Notes: generated from the sequence alone by a model not told the origin. Shown: positions 49,459 to 58,423, counted from the stretch's first letter. The stretch is DNA of 64,000 nucleotides from Tolypothrix bouteillei VB521301 (GCF_000760695.4 NZ_JHEG04000001.1:368314-432313), one strand, 5' to 3'. Translations and numbers: made by a program.

Positions 49459-50656
49459 GAATAATGTGGTTTTTTGAGTCAAAACCAATTTTTCCTTGTT
49501 TTTGTAATTTTCCCATCAACCGTGTAATTGTGACTCTGGTAGTACAGCAAGCACTAGCAAGATCTTCATGAGTCAGGCGAACGCTAAAGCAAATCCCTTG
49601 AGGAACTTTTTGCCCGATTTCTTGTTTGAGAAGCTGCAATAGAGAGTCAAGACGGTCTTCAACCCTTCGCCTACCAACAACAGCTAAAAAAGCTTCTGTT
49701 TGCCTTAACCTGCGATTAATTTTTGGTAATAATGTTTGACTGAGAGTTTCGGAAGTTGAAATTTCTGCTAAAGAAATTGGTGACAACTCTGTATCTGACA
49801 AAGCTGTTGCTTGATAAATGTGTAGCGAGGTTAGACTCGAACCAAAAACCATGCCTTCTCCGGCTAACCCAATTAACACTTCCTCTCCCGTTTCACAAAG
49901 TGTACTCAACTTGACTACACCCTGAGACACATACCAAATTGCACTTGGATTGAGAGGAATTGTTTCTCCTTTGCAATATTTATGCAAAAGACGATTTTCC
50001 TCCAGGTTAGAGTCATGGTTGATGGATGCTAATTCTGCTAGCTTGGGATGGCGATCTCTTAGCACAGCTTGCTGTTCGCTAATGTCACGTATCAGCCAGC
50101 GAGCTTCTATGAGTTGACCCTGTTTATTGCGGGTAACCGCTACTGTTATAGCAGCATCAAACAAATCCCCATTGCGTTTTAAAAAGCACAGGACTAACTC
50201 CATTGCTTTATCTCCACATTCCTCAAGCTGCTTGAGAAAGCTACGAAAGCGATGACGCTCGTCTAAAGGAACATAATTGGCAATTGGTTTTCCTACTAAA
50301 TAATGTTGTGACAAATTAAACATATGAGCAGCCAAACGGTTGGCTTCCTGAATGATGCCAAAATTATCTGTCACTAAATAAGCATCGGGAGCCAACTCAA
50401 ATAATTCCCGATACCGTTGGCGTTCTATTTCTGCTAAGTTCCGTAACTGTGCAATTTCCTCATTTTGCTGGTACAGTTCCTCAGTCGCTAATTTAACGAT
50501 TTCGGATGCATGACCGAGTTCCATAAAAGTTTGAGGCAACCTGTCCGGTGACAAATTCACAGTACCGCTAGAATCGCTGTACAGAGTTTCTAAGCGTCTA
50601 TACATTCCCTCTGCGCGTTGAGCAAACGTTTCTATTTCTATCTTGTTTATATCCAT
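49445..50656 (-). CDS. PAS-domain Crp/Fnr-type transcription regulator
   Basis: 403 residues. A coiled N-terminus (about 1-75) leads into a PAS domain (about 78-190: YRELFELAPDAYLVTDNFGI, KRNGDLFDAAITVAVTRNKQ, then WLIRDISEQQ). A cyclic-nucleotide-binding-like domain follows (about 205-310: YCKGETIPLNPSAIWYVSQG, EVLIGLAGEGMVFGSS), and a Crp-type helix-turn-helix at the end (LTHEDLASACCTTRVTITRL). A PAS sensor fused to a Crp regulator is uncommon. No heme-binding His or Fe-S Cys motif was evident, so the ligand is unknown. Convergent with the Rieske gene, overlapping it by 14 bp. Confidence 0.85.
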   Translation of the reverse strand: MDINKIEIETFAQRAEGMYRRLETLYSDSSGTVNLSPDRLPQTFMELGHASEIVKLATEELYQQNEEIAQLRNLAEIERQRYRELFELAPDAYLVTDNFGIIQEANRLAAHMFNLSQHYLVGKPIANYVPLDERHRFRSFLKQLEECGDKAMELVLCFLKRNGDLFDAAITVAVTRNKQGQLIEARWLIRDISEQQAVLRDRHPKLAELASINHDSNLEENRLLHKYCKGETIPLNPSAIWYVSQGVVKLSTLCETGEEVLIGLAGEGMVFGSSLTSLHIYQATALSDTELSPISLAEISTSETLSQTLLPKINRRLRQTEAFLAVVGRRRVEDRLDSLLQLLKQEIGQKVPQGICFSVRLTHEDLASACCTTRVTITRLMGKLQKQGKIGFDSKNHIILKHL

Positions 50657-51065
50657 ATTGAAGTTCCTATTCTTTAAATTTTCAATTTTTCACAATCTAT
50701 AAATTGTCAAACAATAAATTTAATTTTTTTATCAAAAAAATGTTTAATTAAAATAATTGTATATAGATTTTTTTTTAATATATTTAACATCAAACCCATT
50801 CACTCAAGAATTTATTCTATATTTATTTTACATAGCGATCGCTCAATTTGTCTTGATACCACATACAGATAATCTCGTAATTATTTATTGTATTGTAAAT
50901 CACAATTTAACTTTACATTTAACCTATCTATAGATAGTAAACATTTTTGTAAATGTCAAAGACAATAAGAAGTCGAATACACATTGATATCCTTAAGTAC
51001 CCCTGCAGTCTTACCCTACGTAGCAGGGGTTTTTGTATTTTCTGTAGATTTTGACACAGATAATC
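50657..51065. other. AT-rich intergenic region with orphan terminator
   Basis: Over 400 bp with no gene. The upstream half is extremely AT-rich. A plus-strand hairpin terminator lies at 51000-51034 although no plus-strand gene precedes it in the gap; see the ncRNA entry. Confidence 0.55.
50900..51034 (+). ncRNA. Candidate small RNA ending at an orphan terminator
   Basis: CCCCTGC (51000-51006) pairs with GCAGGGG (51023-51029), followed by TTTTTG (51030-51035), a good intrinsic terminator. The loop includes CTACGTAG. The nearest upstream plus-strand gene ends at 49458, with a minus-strand gene between, so a separate short transcript is implied. The 5' end is a guess based on AT-rich -10-like words near 50930. 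No known RNA family was recognised. Confidence 0.35.
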
Positions 51066-51530
51066 TCACCATTGTAAAAAGGGATCTTTTACTAAATTGC
51101 TATTAAAATATTTAGGATTATCTGAAACTTCCTCACCAATCCAGACTGGTAATTCAATCTGTTGTTTTTCATCACTCAGTTCAACTTCTGCTAAAATCAG
51201 CCCTTTATTAACACCCTCAAACTCGTCAATTTCCCAAATCAAACCCCCCCATTCCACTTTATACCTAATTTTTTCTATCAAAGGTCTCTGGCACAAGGTA
51301 TCCAGCATTTCTTGAGCATCTTCAAAGGGAATAGAATACTCAAACTCTGCTCTTGAGTAGTTAACAGTAGGTCCTTTAATCGTTAAATAACCCCGCTCGC
51401 CTACTATGCGAACGCGTACAGTGGCTCCTTTTTGCGTGGCTATATATCCCTGGCGGTAAGCGCTTCCCGTTCCCTGGTTGCGCCAACTATTTCCTTTGAC
51501 TAAAAATTTACGTTCTATTTCTCGTGCCAT
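51066..51530 (-). CDS. CYTH-domain (triphosphate tunnel) protein
   Basis: 154 residues. Starts MAREIERKFLVKG, containing the diagnostic EIERK (ExExK) motif at residues 4-8, followed by alternating charged strands (ATVRVRIVGERGYLTIKGP, RAEFEYSIPFEDA, RYKVEWGGLIWEIDEFEG) that form the eight-strand tunnel. Small CYTH enzymes bind or hydrolyse inorganic triphosphate or cyclise ATP; bacterial members of this size most often act as tripolyphosphatases. All the charged strand residues appear intact. Confidence 0.9.
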   Translation of the reverse strand: MAREIERKFLVKGNSWRNQGTGSAYRQGYIATQKGATVRVRIVGERGYLTIKGPTVNYSRAEFEYSIPFEDAQEMLDTLCQRPLIEKIRYKVEWGGLIWEIDEFEGVNKGLILAEVELSDEKQQIELPVWIGEEVSDNPKYFNSNLVKDPFLQW

Positions 51531-51665
51531 TTTAGTTCCTTATTCAATTTCCTAGTGACACCAGATTAAAAGTATACCGGGACAGTTTCTGATATTACAG
51601 ATTGGTCGATCGAGCATTCTCAAAAACACGGTTCCCGGAATTCGCTAATTTTCAACTGAGAGTTT

Positions 51666-52673
51666 TTATTCTTTTAATGAATAAAAAAGCATCTCCTCAG
51701 GGTGAAATTCCCAAGCCACTCCTTCTGGATCGTGTCCCTGAGACCAAGAGCGGAAATTCTCTCGGTCTTTGTTGCGCGATATTGTCGTTTTTGTGACGCT
51801 CAATCTTTTAGCCAACTCATTGACAGTGCATGTTTGGCTGGCGGTAGATACTTTGGGCGATGCGACTGGAGTGACATCAGATGTTTCGCTGGTTTCTAAA
51901 GCGGGCTCATCTTTGCTTTTCTTCCGAGATTGGGTCTTAGAAGTCCCCTCAGATGTTTTGCTAGTTTCTGGAACAGAGCCGTTTTTGCTTTTCTTCTGGG
52001 AAGTTACTTTAGCAGTAGCCGCAGATGTTTTGCTGGTTTTTGAAACAGAGCCGTTTCTGCTTTTCTTCTGAGAAGTTACTTCAGGAATGTCCTCAGATGT
52101 TTTGCTAGTTTTTGAAACAGAGCCGTTTTTGCTTTTCTTCTGAGAAGCCACTTCAGGAATGTCCTCAGATGTTTTGCTAGTTTTTGAAACAGAGCCGTTT
52201 TTGCTTTTCTTCTGAGGGGTAACTTCAGGAGTGTCCTCAGATGTTTTGCTAGTTTTTGAAACAGAACCGTTTTTGCTTTTCTTTTGAGAGGTAACTTTAG
52301 GAGTTTCCTCCGATGTGTTGCTTGGTTCCGGCTCGGTTTCAGGCGCACTTTCTACGACTGCTGGTGAAATATCTTGTGCTGGAACACTGGGAGGAACATT
52401 CATTTGTTCCTGGATTCCGGCAAAAGAACTTTCTAAGGCAGATATTTTTTGTGTAAACTCATCTAATAAAGATAACCGTTTCTCGATAGCCGCTACTCGC
52501 GGTTCCCAATCCTGAGCACTGGTCGAGGAACTCTGAGGTTTACCAAAAAATTCACTAACAATTTGTTTGATAGCTTCACTGGTTTTTGTTTGCGTTTCAT
52601 CACAAAATTGTTTCAACCGCTCAGCCAGTTCTGGGGGTAAATACGTAACAATGCGGGAATTTTCAGTTGCCAT
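51666..52673 (-). CDS. RHH/HTH DNA-binding protein with 24-residue repeats
   Basis: 335 residues from ATG 52673 (a longer frame to 52760 adds a weakly supported leader). N-terminal ribbon-helix-helix-like domain (RIVTYLPPELAERLKQFCDE, then SEAIKQIVSEFFG) followed by a coiled-coil (about 55-85). The middle (about 115-265) is a disordered Ser/Lys-rich array of about five to six repeats of a 24-residue unit (SKTSEDIPEVASQKKSKNGS-type), with 72-bp periodicity in DNA. The C-terminus (about 285-335) has a second DNA-binding-like motif (NELAKRLSVTKTTISRNKDR). It may be a plasmid- or nucleoid-type binding protein with a variable linker; the exact role is unknown. Confidence 0.65.
   Translation of the reverse strand: MATENSRIVTYLPPELAERLKQFCDETQTKTSEAIKQIVSEFFGKPQSSSTSAQDWEPRVAAIEKRLSLLDEFTQKISALESSFAGIQEQMNVPPSVPAQDISPAVVESAPETEPEPSNTSEETPKVTSQKKSKNGSVSKTSKTSEDTPEVTPQKKSKNGSVSKTSKTSEDIPEVASQKKSKNGSVSKTSKTSEDIPEVTSQKKSRNGSVSKTSKTSAATAKVTSQKKSKNGSVPETSKTSEGTSKTQSRKKSKDEPALETSETSDVTPVASPKVSTASQTCTVNELAKRLSVTKTTISRNKDRENFRSWSQGHDPEGVAWEFHPEEMLFYSLKE
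51949..52310 (-). repeat. 72-bp tandem repeat array inside the RHH/HTH gene
   Basis: The word CCTCAGATGTTTTG recurs every 72 bp (for example at 52091, 52163 and 52235), with two to three diverged units to the left. Unit length is a multiple of three, so copy number can vary without frameshift. Confidence 0.85.
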
Positions 52674-52958
52674 CTTTTCAATTTTATTTTGTCTCCTCAC
52701 ATCAGTGTGCCGCAAAAGTACTACAAGTGTGCTGTTACGTTTTTTTAATTTGTCACTCAAGTAAGACTTTCATGTAGCAAGCAAGAGCAAATTTGGATTT
52801 TTAGACTCGGTACATTCATTTCAAAAATCCCGTTTCTCTTGTAGAAAGGCGCTGTTTTACGCGTCTCTACGCCAATGAGATACCAAGCTGTGCAACGCCG
52901 AGAAACCGGGGTGCGTAGAATGACTCAATTGGTGTTCTAGAACTGCCTGCTTTAAAAT

Positions 52959-53870
52959 TTAGGATAGCTCGCCAATAAATGGTGCTATGGCTCTAACAAA
53001 TTCAGGAGTAGATTCATAGGGCAAAACATTGCGACCGGGAATCTTGACTCCCCGACCCTCAGGCAAACGAGTAAGATAATCAGCTAACCATTCATCTGGA
53101 TTCAATCCTTTACCTTCTTTGGCAATGCTTGAAATATCCTCTCCTAAAACGACTAATGTTGGTTGTTTGATAGAAGATATGGCGCTGCTATAATCCTTAC
53201 GCCAAAAGCCCGCTAAAAACGCAAAAACGGCATGGCGGCTCTCAGGATTTGTTGCACCCTGCTGTAAAGTAGTTATCCATTCAGCATCTACAGCCTCGCT
53301 TTCTTTAAACAGTTGACGAGTGGAGAAGGAGCTTAAAAACTTTGCACGTCGTGCGTAGCGGTAAAAAGCATTGCCCAAAGGTGAATCCAGAAGATTCCAA
53401 ATTGTTTTCTGCCGCCACTCGGGTGTGTCTTTCGTCAGCAAAGGCATAGCGGGAGGACTCGCTAGCACTAATCGAGCAACAAAATTGGGTTCTTGTTGGG
53501 CTAATTCTATGGCAACTGGAAATAAAGCACCTTGCACGATAACAATGACAGGTTTTTGTACAACTGTTTGCAGCAAGTGTTGCAACTGTTGTGCCCAATC
53601 CATAGGAGTGCAAGCAACGTGGGGCATATCGCTTTCACCGCAGCCCAACAAATCAGGATTGTAAATGGAATTGCGGTGTCCTTGTTTGTACCACTCACTC
53701 GAAAACCGCCGCCAAAATTTTCGTGACAAGCCAACACCAATGGGGTGAATCAGTAACAGGGGCGTGCCTTCAGGTGCTGAAAAGCTTGGATTGAGAACTT
53801 CGTAGCAAGCGCGGTAGTTTTTCCAAGTGTAAAACTGGGTGGAAGATGTTGCTCGATCTTGAATCATCAT
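52959..53870 (-). CDS. Alpha/beta-hydrolase-fold protein lacking the usual nucleophile
   Basis: 303 residues. Alpha/beta-hydrolase layout: an oxyanion strand LLLIHPIGVGLSRKFWRRF, PDLLGCGESDMPH, then at the nucleophile elbow VIVQGALFPVAIELA, where the G-x-S-x-G Ser is replaced (QGAL). Later segments LVVLGEDISS and the final strand GVKIPGRNVLPYESTPEFV lack the catalytic His. It is therefore probably not a classic Ser hydrolase, but may be a binding or carrier protein. The start overlaps the stop of the upstream SDR gene by 4 bp (53867-53870), implying a joint function. Confidence 0.8.
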   Translation of the reverse strand: MMIQDRATSSTQFYTWKNYRACYEVLNPSFSAPEGTPLLLIHPIGVGLSRKFWRRFSSEWYKQGHRNSIYNPDLLGCGESDMPHVACTPMDWAQQLQHLLQTVVQKPVIVIVQGALFPVAIELAQQEPNFVARLVLASPPAMPLLTKDTPEWRQKTIWNLLDSPLGNAFYRYARRAKFLSSFSTRQLFKESEAVDAEWITTLQQGATNPESRHAVFAFLAGFWRKDYSSAISSIKQPTLVVLGEDISSIAKEGKGLNPDEWLADYLTRLPEGRGVKIPGRNVLPYESTPEFVRAIAPFIGELS

Positions 53871-54691
53871 TTAAAAATCTTATCGGGGTGAATGAGCTTG
53901 TATCCCGCCTCTTTTATTTTCTTATTAGATACCCTGGCATTGTAGGGACGCTTGCTCTGTTGGGAAGAATCCCATGTGACTTTTGGTAGATTGTGTGCTT
54001 CATACAGGCGATCGTATAATTCTCGGCTTGTCATGCGTGTATCATCAACCAAGTTATAAATACCTTGCAGTTGATGCTCGCGGGCAAACTCTATTGCACC
54101 AACAATATCGTCTAAGTGAATCCAGTTGGTAACATCCTCTCCATTACCAGGTCGGGTTGTACCGGCAAATCGACCAAATATTTTTACCAACTCTCTACCG
54201 GGACCGTAAATTCCTCCCAACCGTAAAATACAAACACGGAGATTGTCATCAGAAGCTGATAGTAAAATTTGTTCGGTATCCCTCAGAATTTCCCCATTTT
54301 TGTTGGCGGGTTCGAGAGATGACTCCTCATCTACCCAATCTCCATTTTTATCGCCGTATACAGAATAACTGCCCGTATAGATGAGTTGTCGGACAGTTGG
54401 TGTTTGTTTTAGGGTATCGATTAAAGTTCGAGCAGTTTGCAAGTAAGCTTCTTCATAGTTATCAGCGCCCTTAGCACCAACACTCAAAAGTATGACATCT
54501 TGATTTTTTAAAACCGATCTTAAACCTTCGCGATCGCTGCCTTTAACAATGACAACGCGTTGGGCTACTGCTTGCAGTAAGGGAACGCGTTCGGGGGTCG
54601 TGGTAGTCGCAGTAATTGTGAAAGGCATTTTCTGCCAATATTGCGCTACTGCACAACCTACGTATCCGCAACCAATAATAGTAATGTTCAT
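53867..54691 (-). CDS. NAD(P)-dependent epimerase/SDR-family protein
   Basis: 274 residues of the extended short-chain dehydrogenase type (YeeZ-like). The Rossmann motif is at the start (ITIIGCGYVGCAVAQYWQ, G-x-G-x-x-G), followed by QLIYTGSYSVYGDKNGDW and the C-terminal substrate region (NWIHLDDIVGAIEFA; GIYNLVDDTRMTSRELYDRL). The usual catalytic Tyr-x-x-x-Lys is not clear; a YGDKNGD stretch stands near that position. It is translationally coupled to the alpha/beta-hydrolase-like gene. Substrate unknown. Confidence 0.85.
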   Translation of the reverse strand: MNITIIGCGYVGCAVAQYWQKMPFTITATTTTPERVPLLQAVAQRVVIVKGSDREGLRSVLKNQDVILLSVGAKGADNYEEAYLQTARTLIDTLKQTPTVRQLIYTGSYSVYGDKNGDWVDEESSLEPANKNGEILRDTEQILLSASDDNLRVCILRLGGIYGPGRELVKIFGRFAGTTRPGNGEDVTNWIHLDDIVGAIEFAREHQLQGIYNLVDDTRMTSRELYDRLYEAHNLPKVTWDSSQQSKRPYNARVSNKKIKEAGYKLIHPDKIFK

Positions 54692-54868
54692 AATTATTTA
54701 CAATATCATGTTCGGAGCGATACTTATGCTCTGTTTATAATCTGCTCTACCCAGCCTGCAGCGAGCAAGAGCGGCGAACCTGCTGAGCGCAACTACAAAC
54801 CAATTCATTTTTAAGTTATTAGCGAACATGATATGAGGCATTGCGTCCCCTTGTGGACGGAACCGCCT

Positions 54869-54905
54869 CACCTCATTCCCCACGCTTTGCGTGGGGAATG
54901 AGGTG
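54869..54905. repeat. 17-bp-stem palindrome
   Basis: CACCTCATTCCCCACGC-TTT-GCGTGGGGAATGAGGTG, one of the strongest hairpins in the window. A second one, ACCTGG-AATA-CCAGGT, lies just beyond (about 54918-54933). Both are downstream of the minus-strand gene at 54976 and may stop its transcript. Confidence 0.85.
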
Positions 54906-54975
54906 GCGAGCCCGATACCTGGAATACCAGGTGTATCCTCTAGATTTGGAGAGGGGCGCATCAAAGGGAGAAGAA

Positions 54976-55323
54976 TTAGTCGCGATCGCCTGCGGTTCTT
55001 TTAGCGGTGTCTGGATACACAGATCCAAAGTCTTTCACTGCTTCTGCGGATTCTTTCGCAATTCTTTGAGCTCGTTTGCCAGGATCATCTTCTGTTTTAC
55101 GAGCTTCTCTATTCCACTCTCCGGTTGTTTTTGGTCTGTCAGAGGTATCTCTTTGTATTGCTTGGTCAACTTTCTTGGTGACAGCTTGAGCACTCCGGTC
55201 AGCATTAACGCTTGTTGTTAGTACCAAAAATCCAACTAGAACAACAGATACGAAACGCTTAACTTGAAATTCTTTGAAGAAACCACTGATGTGAGCGATC
55301 GCCCGAGAAATCATATTTGTCAT
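54976..55323 (-). CDS. Small exported cyanobacterial protein of unknown function
   Basis: 115 residues. N-terminal signal-like segment (basic KEFQVKRF, hydrophobic VSVVLVGFLVLTTSVNA) followed by a hydrophilic, charged region with words typical of a conserved cyanobacterial protein group: DRPKTTGEWNREARKTEDDP, KRAQRIAKESAEAVKDFG, SVYPDTAKR. No Cys, no enzymatic motif. An envelope or thylakoid-lumen stress protein is possible; I do not recognise a named function. Minus strand, alone. Confidence 0.75.
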   Translation of the reverse strand: MTNMISRAIAHISGFFKEFQVKRFVSVVLVGFLVLTTSVNADRSAQAVTKKVDQAIQRDTSDRPKTTGEWNREARKTEDDPGKRAQRIAKESAEAVKDFGSVYPDTAKRTAGDRD

Positions 55324-55696
55324 AACAAGACTCCGTTATTGTATTCTCAATACATCTTGAGGTGGCGGGACATTGCAACATCTCTACAAATAGGGGTTCG
55401 CTTAAAAAATCAGCCAAATCCCACTTATATGAGCAGCCCCGTTTACAAAACTAAGATTAACTGCAAAAAAAGTAATTATTCCTCTAACAGAAGTCATAAT
55501 TTGGTCTAGACCTAAAGAATATTAGACATTTCCAAAAAATCATGTAAAAATGCACTGTCTAAAGCGTTTTTACAGATGTCTGTTAAATTAAAGAACTGCA
55601 GAGTCGCAGAGAACACAAAGACAATAGAGAATCTTATATAATGATTCCTCTGTTATTTGAAATACTTATAATATATTACATCCGTAATACATTAGT
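55324..55696. other. Intergenic region with degenerate repeats
   Basis: 373 bp between divergent genes. Holds GCAGAGTCGCAGAGAACACAAAG (about 55600), a decayed copy of the CGCAGAGG repeat found at 44190. Short frames here were not supported. The promoter of trmO should lie near 55640-55690. Confidence 0.5.
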
Positions 55697-56263
55697 ATGC
55701 CTAAACTTCCGCCCAAAGACTACATTCAAGCAGTTTCTTTTCCTGATGGAATTACTTTACACCCTATAGGTGTAATTCACTCCCCTTACAAAGAGAGACA
55801 CGGTACGCCACGTCAAGCCGAACTTCAACGCGCCCCATCATATTACCAGCCAGCAATAGCACAAATAGAACTTTTCCCCAATATAATACCTCCCATTGCC
55901 CTCAAAGACATGGATGGCTTTGAGCGCATTTGGGTCATCTCATGGCTGCATCTCAACAAGCATTGGAACCCTACTGTTATACTGCCACGCGGACCGCGCA
56001 TCCGACGAGGGACACTAGCGACTCGCGCCCCCCATCGTCCCAACCCCATTGGAATCAGCGCTCCCAAGTTGATCAAAATAGAAGGTTTGATTTTGCATAT
56101 CCAGGGAATCGATCTGCTTGACCAAACGCCCGTACTCGATATTAAGCCTTACGTCACTTACTGTGATTCTTTTCCAAATGCCAAATGCGGCTATGTCAAT
56201 GAAATGGAAAATGCCCAAGAGTATGAAATAGATATCTTCGGAAAAGATAGACCAACTCTTTGA
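55697..56263 (+). CDS. trmO: tRNA (adenine(37)-N6)-methyltransferase TrmO
   Basis: 188 residues. SAM-dependent enzyme that methylates N6-threonylcarbamoyl-adenosine at position 37 of certain tRNAs. Signatures: LHPIGVIHSPYKERHGTPRQ, DMDGFERIWVISWLHLNKHW, RGTLATRAPHRPNPIGIS and TPVLDIKPYVTYCDSFP. The length of the compact form (about 160-190) fits. Unusually, its N-terminal 17 residues extend before the domain. Ordinary housekeeping gene, alone on the plus strand. Confidence 0.95.
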   Translation: MPKLPPKDYIQAVSFPDGITLHPIGVIHSPYKERHGTPRQAELQRAPSYYQPAIAQIELFPNIIPPIALKDMDGFERIWVISWLHLNKHWNPTVILPRGPRIRRGTLATRAPHRPNPIGISAPKLIKIEGLILHIQGIDLLDQTPVLDIKPYVTYCDSFPNAKCGYVNEMENAQEYEIDIFGKDRPTL

Positions 56264-56340
56264 CATTTGGATATTTCTACATTGATATCTTCAAGATGGG
56301 GTAAAAGTATCTTAAGAACGCACAAACTCCTGATGCTGGT

Positions 56341-56660
56341 CAACCATTAGTGCAGCAGGGTGTTGAAAGTTACCAATGGGACGCTTGCAGAGTGCAATAA
56401 AAGACTGGGAGCAAGCTTTAACGATTTACAAGGATACTCACGCTCGCGCAGGTGAGGCGGTGGTTTGAGAAAATTTGGCAAGAGCATATTAACAAGTGGG
56501 TCAAATGGATAAGTCTATTGCCTATTGGGATAAAGCGATCGCTTACTACCGCCAAGTAGGAGATGTACAGCAAGTAGGACGTATGCTGATAGAGCAGTCT
56601 CAAATATACAATAGCTTCGGGCAATCCAGAAAGGCGATCGCAGTAAACGGAATCGCACAT
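56341..56660 (+). pseudogene. Tetratricopeptide-repeat remnant
   Basis: From about 56341, reading across frames: QPLVQQGVESYQ, then (one base over) MGRLQSAIKDWEQALTIYKD, THARAGEAVV, stop, ENLARAY, stop, QVGQMDKSIAYWDKAIAYYR, QVGDVQQVGRMLIEQSQIYN and SFGQSRKAIA. These are clear TPR units with at least one frameshift and two in-frame stops, and no C-terminal part. It looks like the start of a CHAT-TPR type protein that has decayed. The frame continuing to 56783 after the TPR part has no recognisable motif. Confidence 0.75.
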
Positions 56661-56962
56661 GAGTTTGATTATCAGTCAGTTTTTATCAACCGGGTTGCTA
56701 ATGCTCAACCCGGTTCCTCTTTGGACAGTCAGCGTCCGGGGTTGGAAGTTCGCGAAGGAAAAACTCTAGCGCTATTGTCGTGAGGTTGATAAAACTATGA
56801 CTTCATCTTGTGTGACCATAATATCTCTGAAAGGAGGTCTTATTATCCAACGATATGGAAATATTTCTTGACGATTTCACATACGCAAACGTATATTATA
56901 CTACAATAAAAATACATAGACGACTGGTTTTTAAAAGCTCTTCTAATAAAACACATTTAATT

Positions 56963-57517
56963 ATGATTTGGTTTACTGCGGATACTCATTTTGGTCATAA
57001 AAATATCTTAGAGTACACTAACAGACCGTTTTCTTCTATCGAAGAGATGGATGAAACTTTGATTGAGAATTGGAACAGCAAAGTGTCTTCTAGCGATCGC
57101 GTGTATCATCTAGGGGATGTCGGACTTTGTTCTCCTAATAAACTACGGAAAATCCTTGAGCGTCTCAACGGTAATATCTATCTTATTCGTGGTAACCACG
57201 ATAAATCAGCCGAAGCTTGTAAAGAGCGGTTTGAGTGGATCGAAGATTATTACGAGTTAACAGTGCAAGATTCTGAAGAATCCCAAGGCAAACAATTAAT
57301 TGTTTTGTTACACTATGCTATGAGAGTTTGGCAAGCTTCTCACTATGGAACTTACCACCTTTACGGACACTCACACGGTCAACTACCAGACGACCCTACA
57401 TTATTATCTTTTGATGTGGGGGTGGATTGCCACAATTATACGCCTATCAATTATGATGACGTAAAACGTATTATGAAAGCTAAGAACTGGAAACCTCCTA
57501 CGTTGAGAGGAGAGTAA
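56963..57517 (+). CDS. Calcineurin-like metallophosphoesterase
   Basis: 184 residues from ATG 56963, where the family homology begins (MIWFTADTHFGHKN). A longer frame to ATG 56855 has an AAGGAGG about 17 bases before it, rather far for a start, so the N-terminus is uncertain. Metal-binding motifs: TADTHFGH (Asp, His), VYHLGDVG (Asp), IRGNHD (Asn-His-Asp), VLLHYA (His) and LYGHSHGQ (His). These suit a binuclear metal centre; small members of this group are phosphodiesterases of uncertain substrate. The 67-bp gap to the next gene may allow co-transcription with the ATP-grasp gene. Confidence 0.88.
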   Translation: MIWFTADTHFGHKNILEYTNRPFSSIEEMDETLIENWNSKVSSSDRVYHLGDVGLCSPNKLRKILERLNGNIYLIRGNHDKSAEACKERFEWIEDYYELTVQDSEESQGKQLIVLLHYAMRVWQASHYGTYHLYGHSHGQLPDDPTLLSFDVGVDCHNYTPINYDDVKRIMKAKNWKPPTLRGE

Positions 57518-57583
57518 CTAAAAATCGGAGAGTTTTAATGCAGTCACTTGTATTTTAAAAGTAGTATAAGAGTCCGTAAGAAT

Positions 57584-58411
57584 ATGATGCCAACGATTGT
57601 CAATCGAACTGGTGGGAAGTGGGCGTTTGAAAAATTAGCTAATATTCTTTCAAAATCATTATGGCTTGATATAACAGAAGATTTTGGTGATATCAATTAT
57701 CTGCTTTGCGTTGAGGAAAATAATATTTATAACGTCAGTAATTTTATTCCGATTAAGTCAATAAAAATAGCAGCAGATAAAAGAGAAATAGAAAAAAAAT
57801 TTAAAGAATACTACGTACCAAGACCAAAAACGTTTTTGGCCAACAATGAAAAAGAAGTTGAAGTAATCCTATCTATTTATCCCAAAATTCAATGGATATT
57901 GAAATATCCAATAGGTTGTGGTGGGATAAATCATAGACTTATTGAAAATATAAATCAAATTCCCAAAAGATGGCCAAAGCCCTTGCTTATCCAAGAATTT
58001 GTCCAGCAACAAATCCCTGAAGTTTATAGATTATATTGTGTGGATGGTGAGACATTCGGGTTTAATGTAAGAAGGTTTAAAGATAAGAATAATAAAATTC
58101 CTTGGGTGTCTCACGCAAATGGAGCAACATATGAATATGGTGAAAGTCCTGATAAAGAAGCACAAAAAGTGGCTAAAATTGCTCTCACATCGACAGGTTT
58201 ATATAATACTTTTGGTGCGATCGATCTGTTAAAAAATCAAAACGGGGAATGGTATGCTTTAGAAGTCGGTACCGATGGAATATATAATTATGTAGATAGA
58301 GAAATAGAAAATCAGGATTTATTTGATGAGATAAACGAAAGATTAGCACAAGCTTTTTGGAAAAATCTTGGAACTCCACCTTGGGGAAAAAATTGGAAAT
58401 ATAAAGAGTGA
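57584..58411 (+). CDS. ATP-grasp domain protein (RimK-like)
   Basis: 275 residues from ATG 57584 (a second Met follows immediately; a frame from 57548 is longer). N-terminal region with IVNRTGGKWAFEKLANILSK, then YYVPRPKTFLANNEKEVEVI, the nucleotide-binding Lys strand IQWILKYPIGCGGINHR (Lys plus Gly-rich loop), PLLIQEFVQQQIPEVYRLYC, VDGETFGFNVRRFK, and the final metal-ligand strand NGEWYALEVGTDGIYN. These fit a carboxylate-amine or carboxylate-thiol ligase of the RimK/ATP-grasp type. Substrate unknown. AT-rich base composition compared with neighbours. The 3' end lies 12 bp from the convergent HAD gene. Confidence 0.75.
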   Translation: MMPTIVNRTGGKWAFEKLANILSKSLWLDITEDFGDINYLLCVEENNIYNVSNFIPIKSIKIAADKREIEKKFKEYYVPRPKTFLANNEKEVEVILSIYPKIQWILKYPIGCGGINHRLIENINQIPKRWPKPLLIQEFVQQQIPEVYRLYCVDGETFGFNVRRFKDKNNKIPWVSHANGATYEYGESPDKEAQKVAKIALTSTGLYNTFGAIDLLKNQNGEWYALEVGTDGIYNYVDREIENQDLFDEINERLAQAFWKNLGTPPWGKNWKYKE

Positions 58412-58423
58412 TGAACACTCTTT

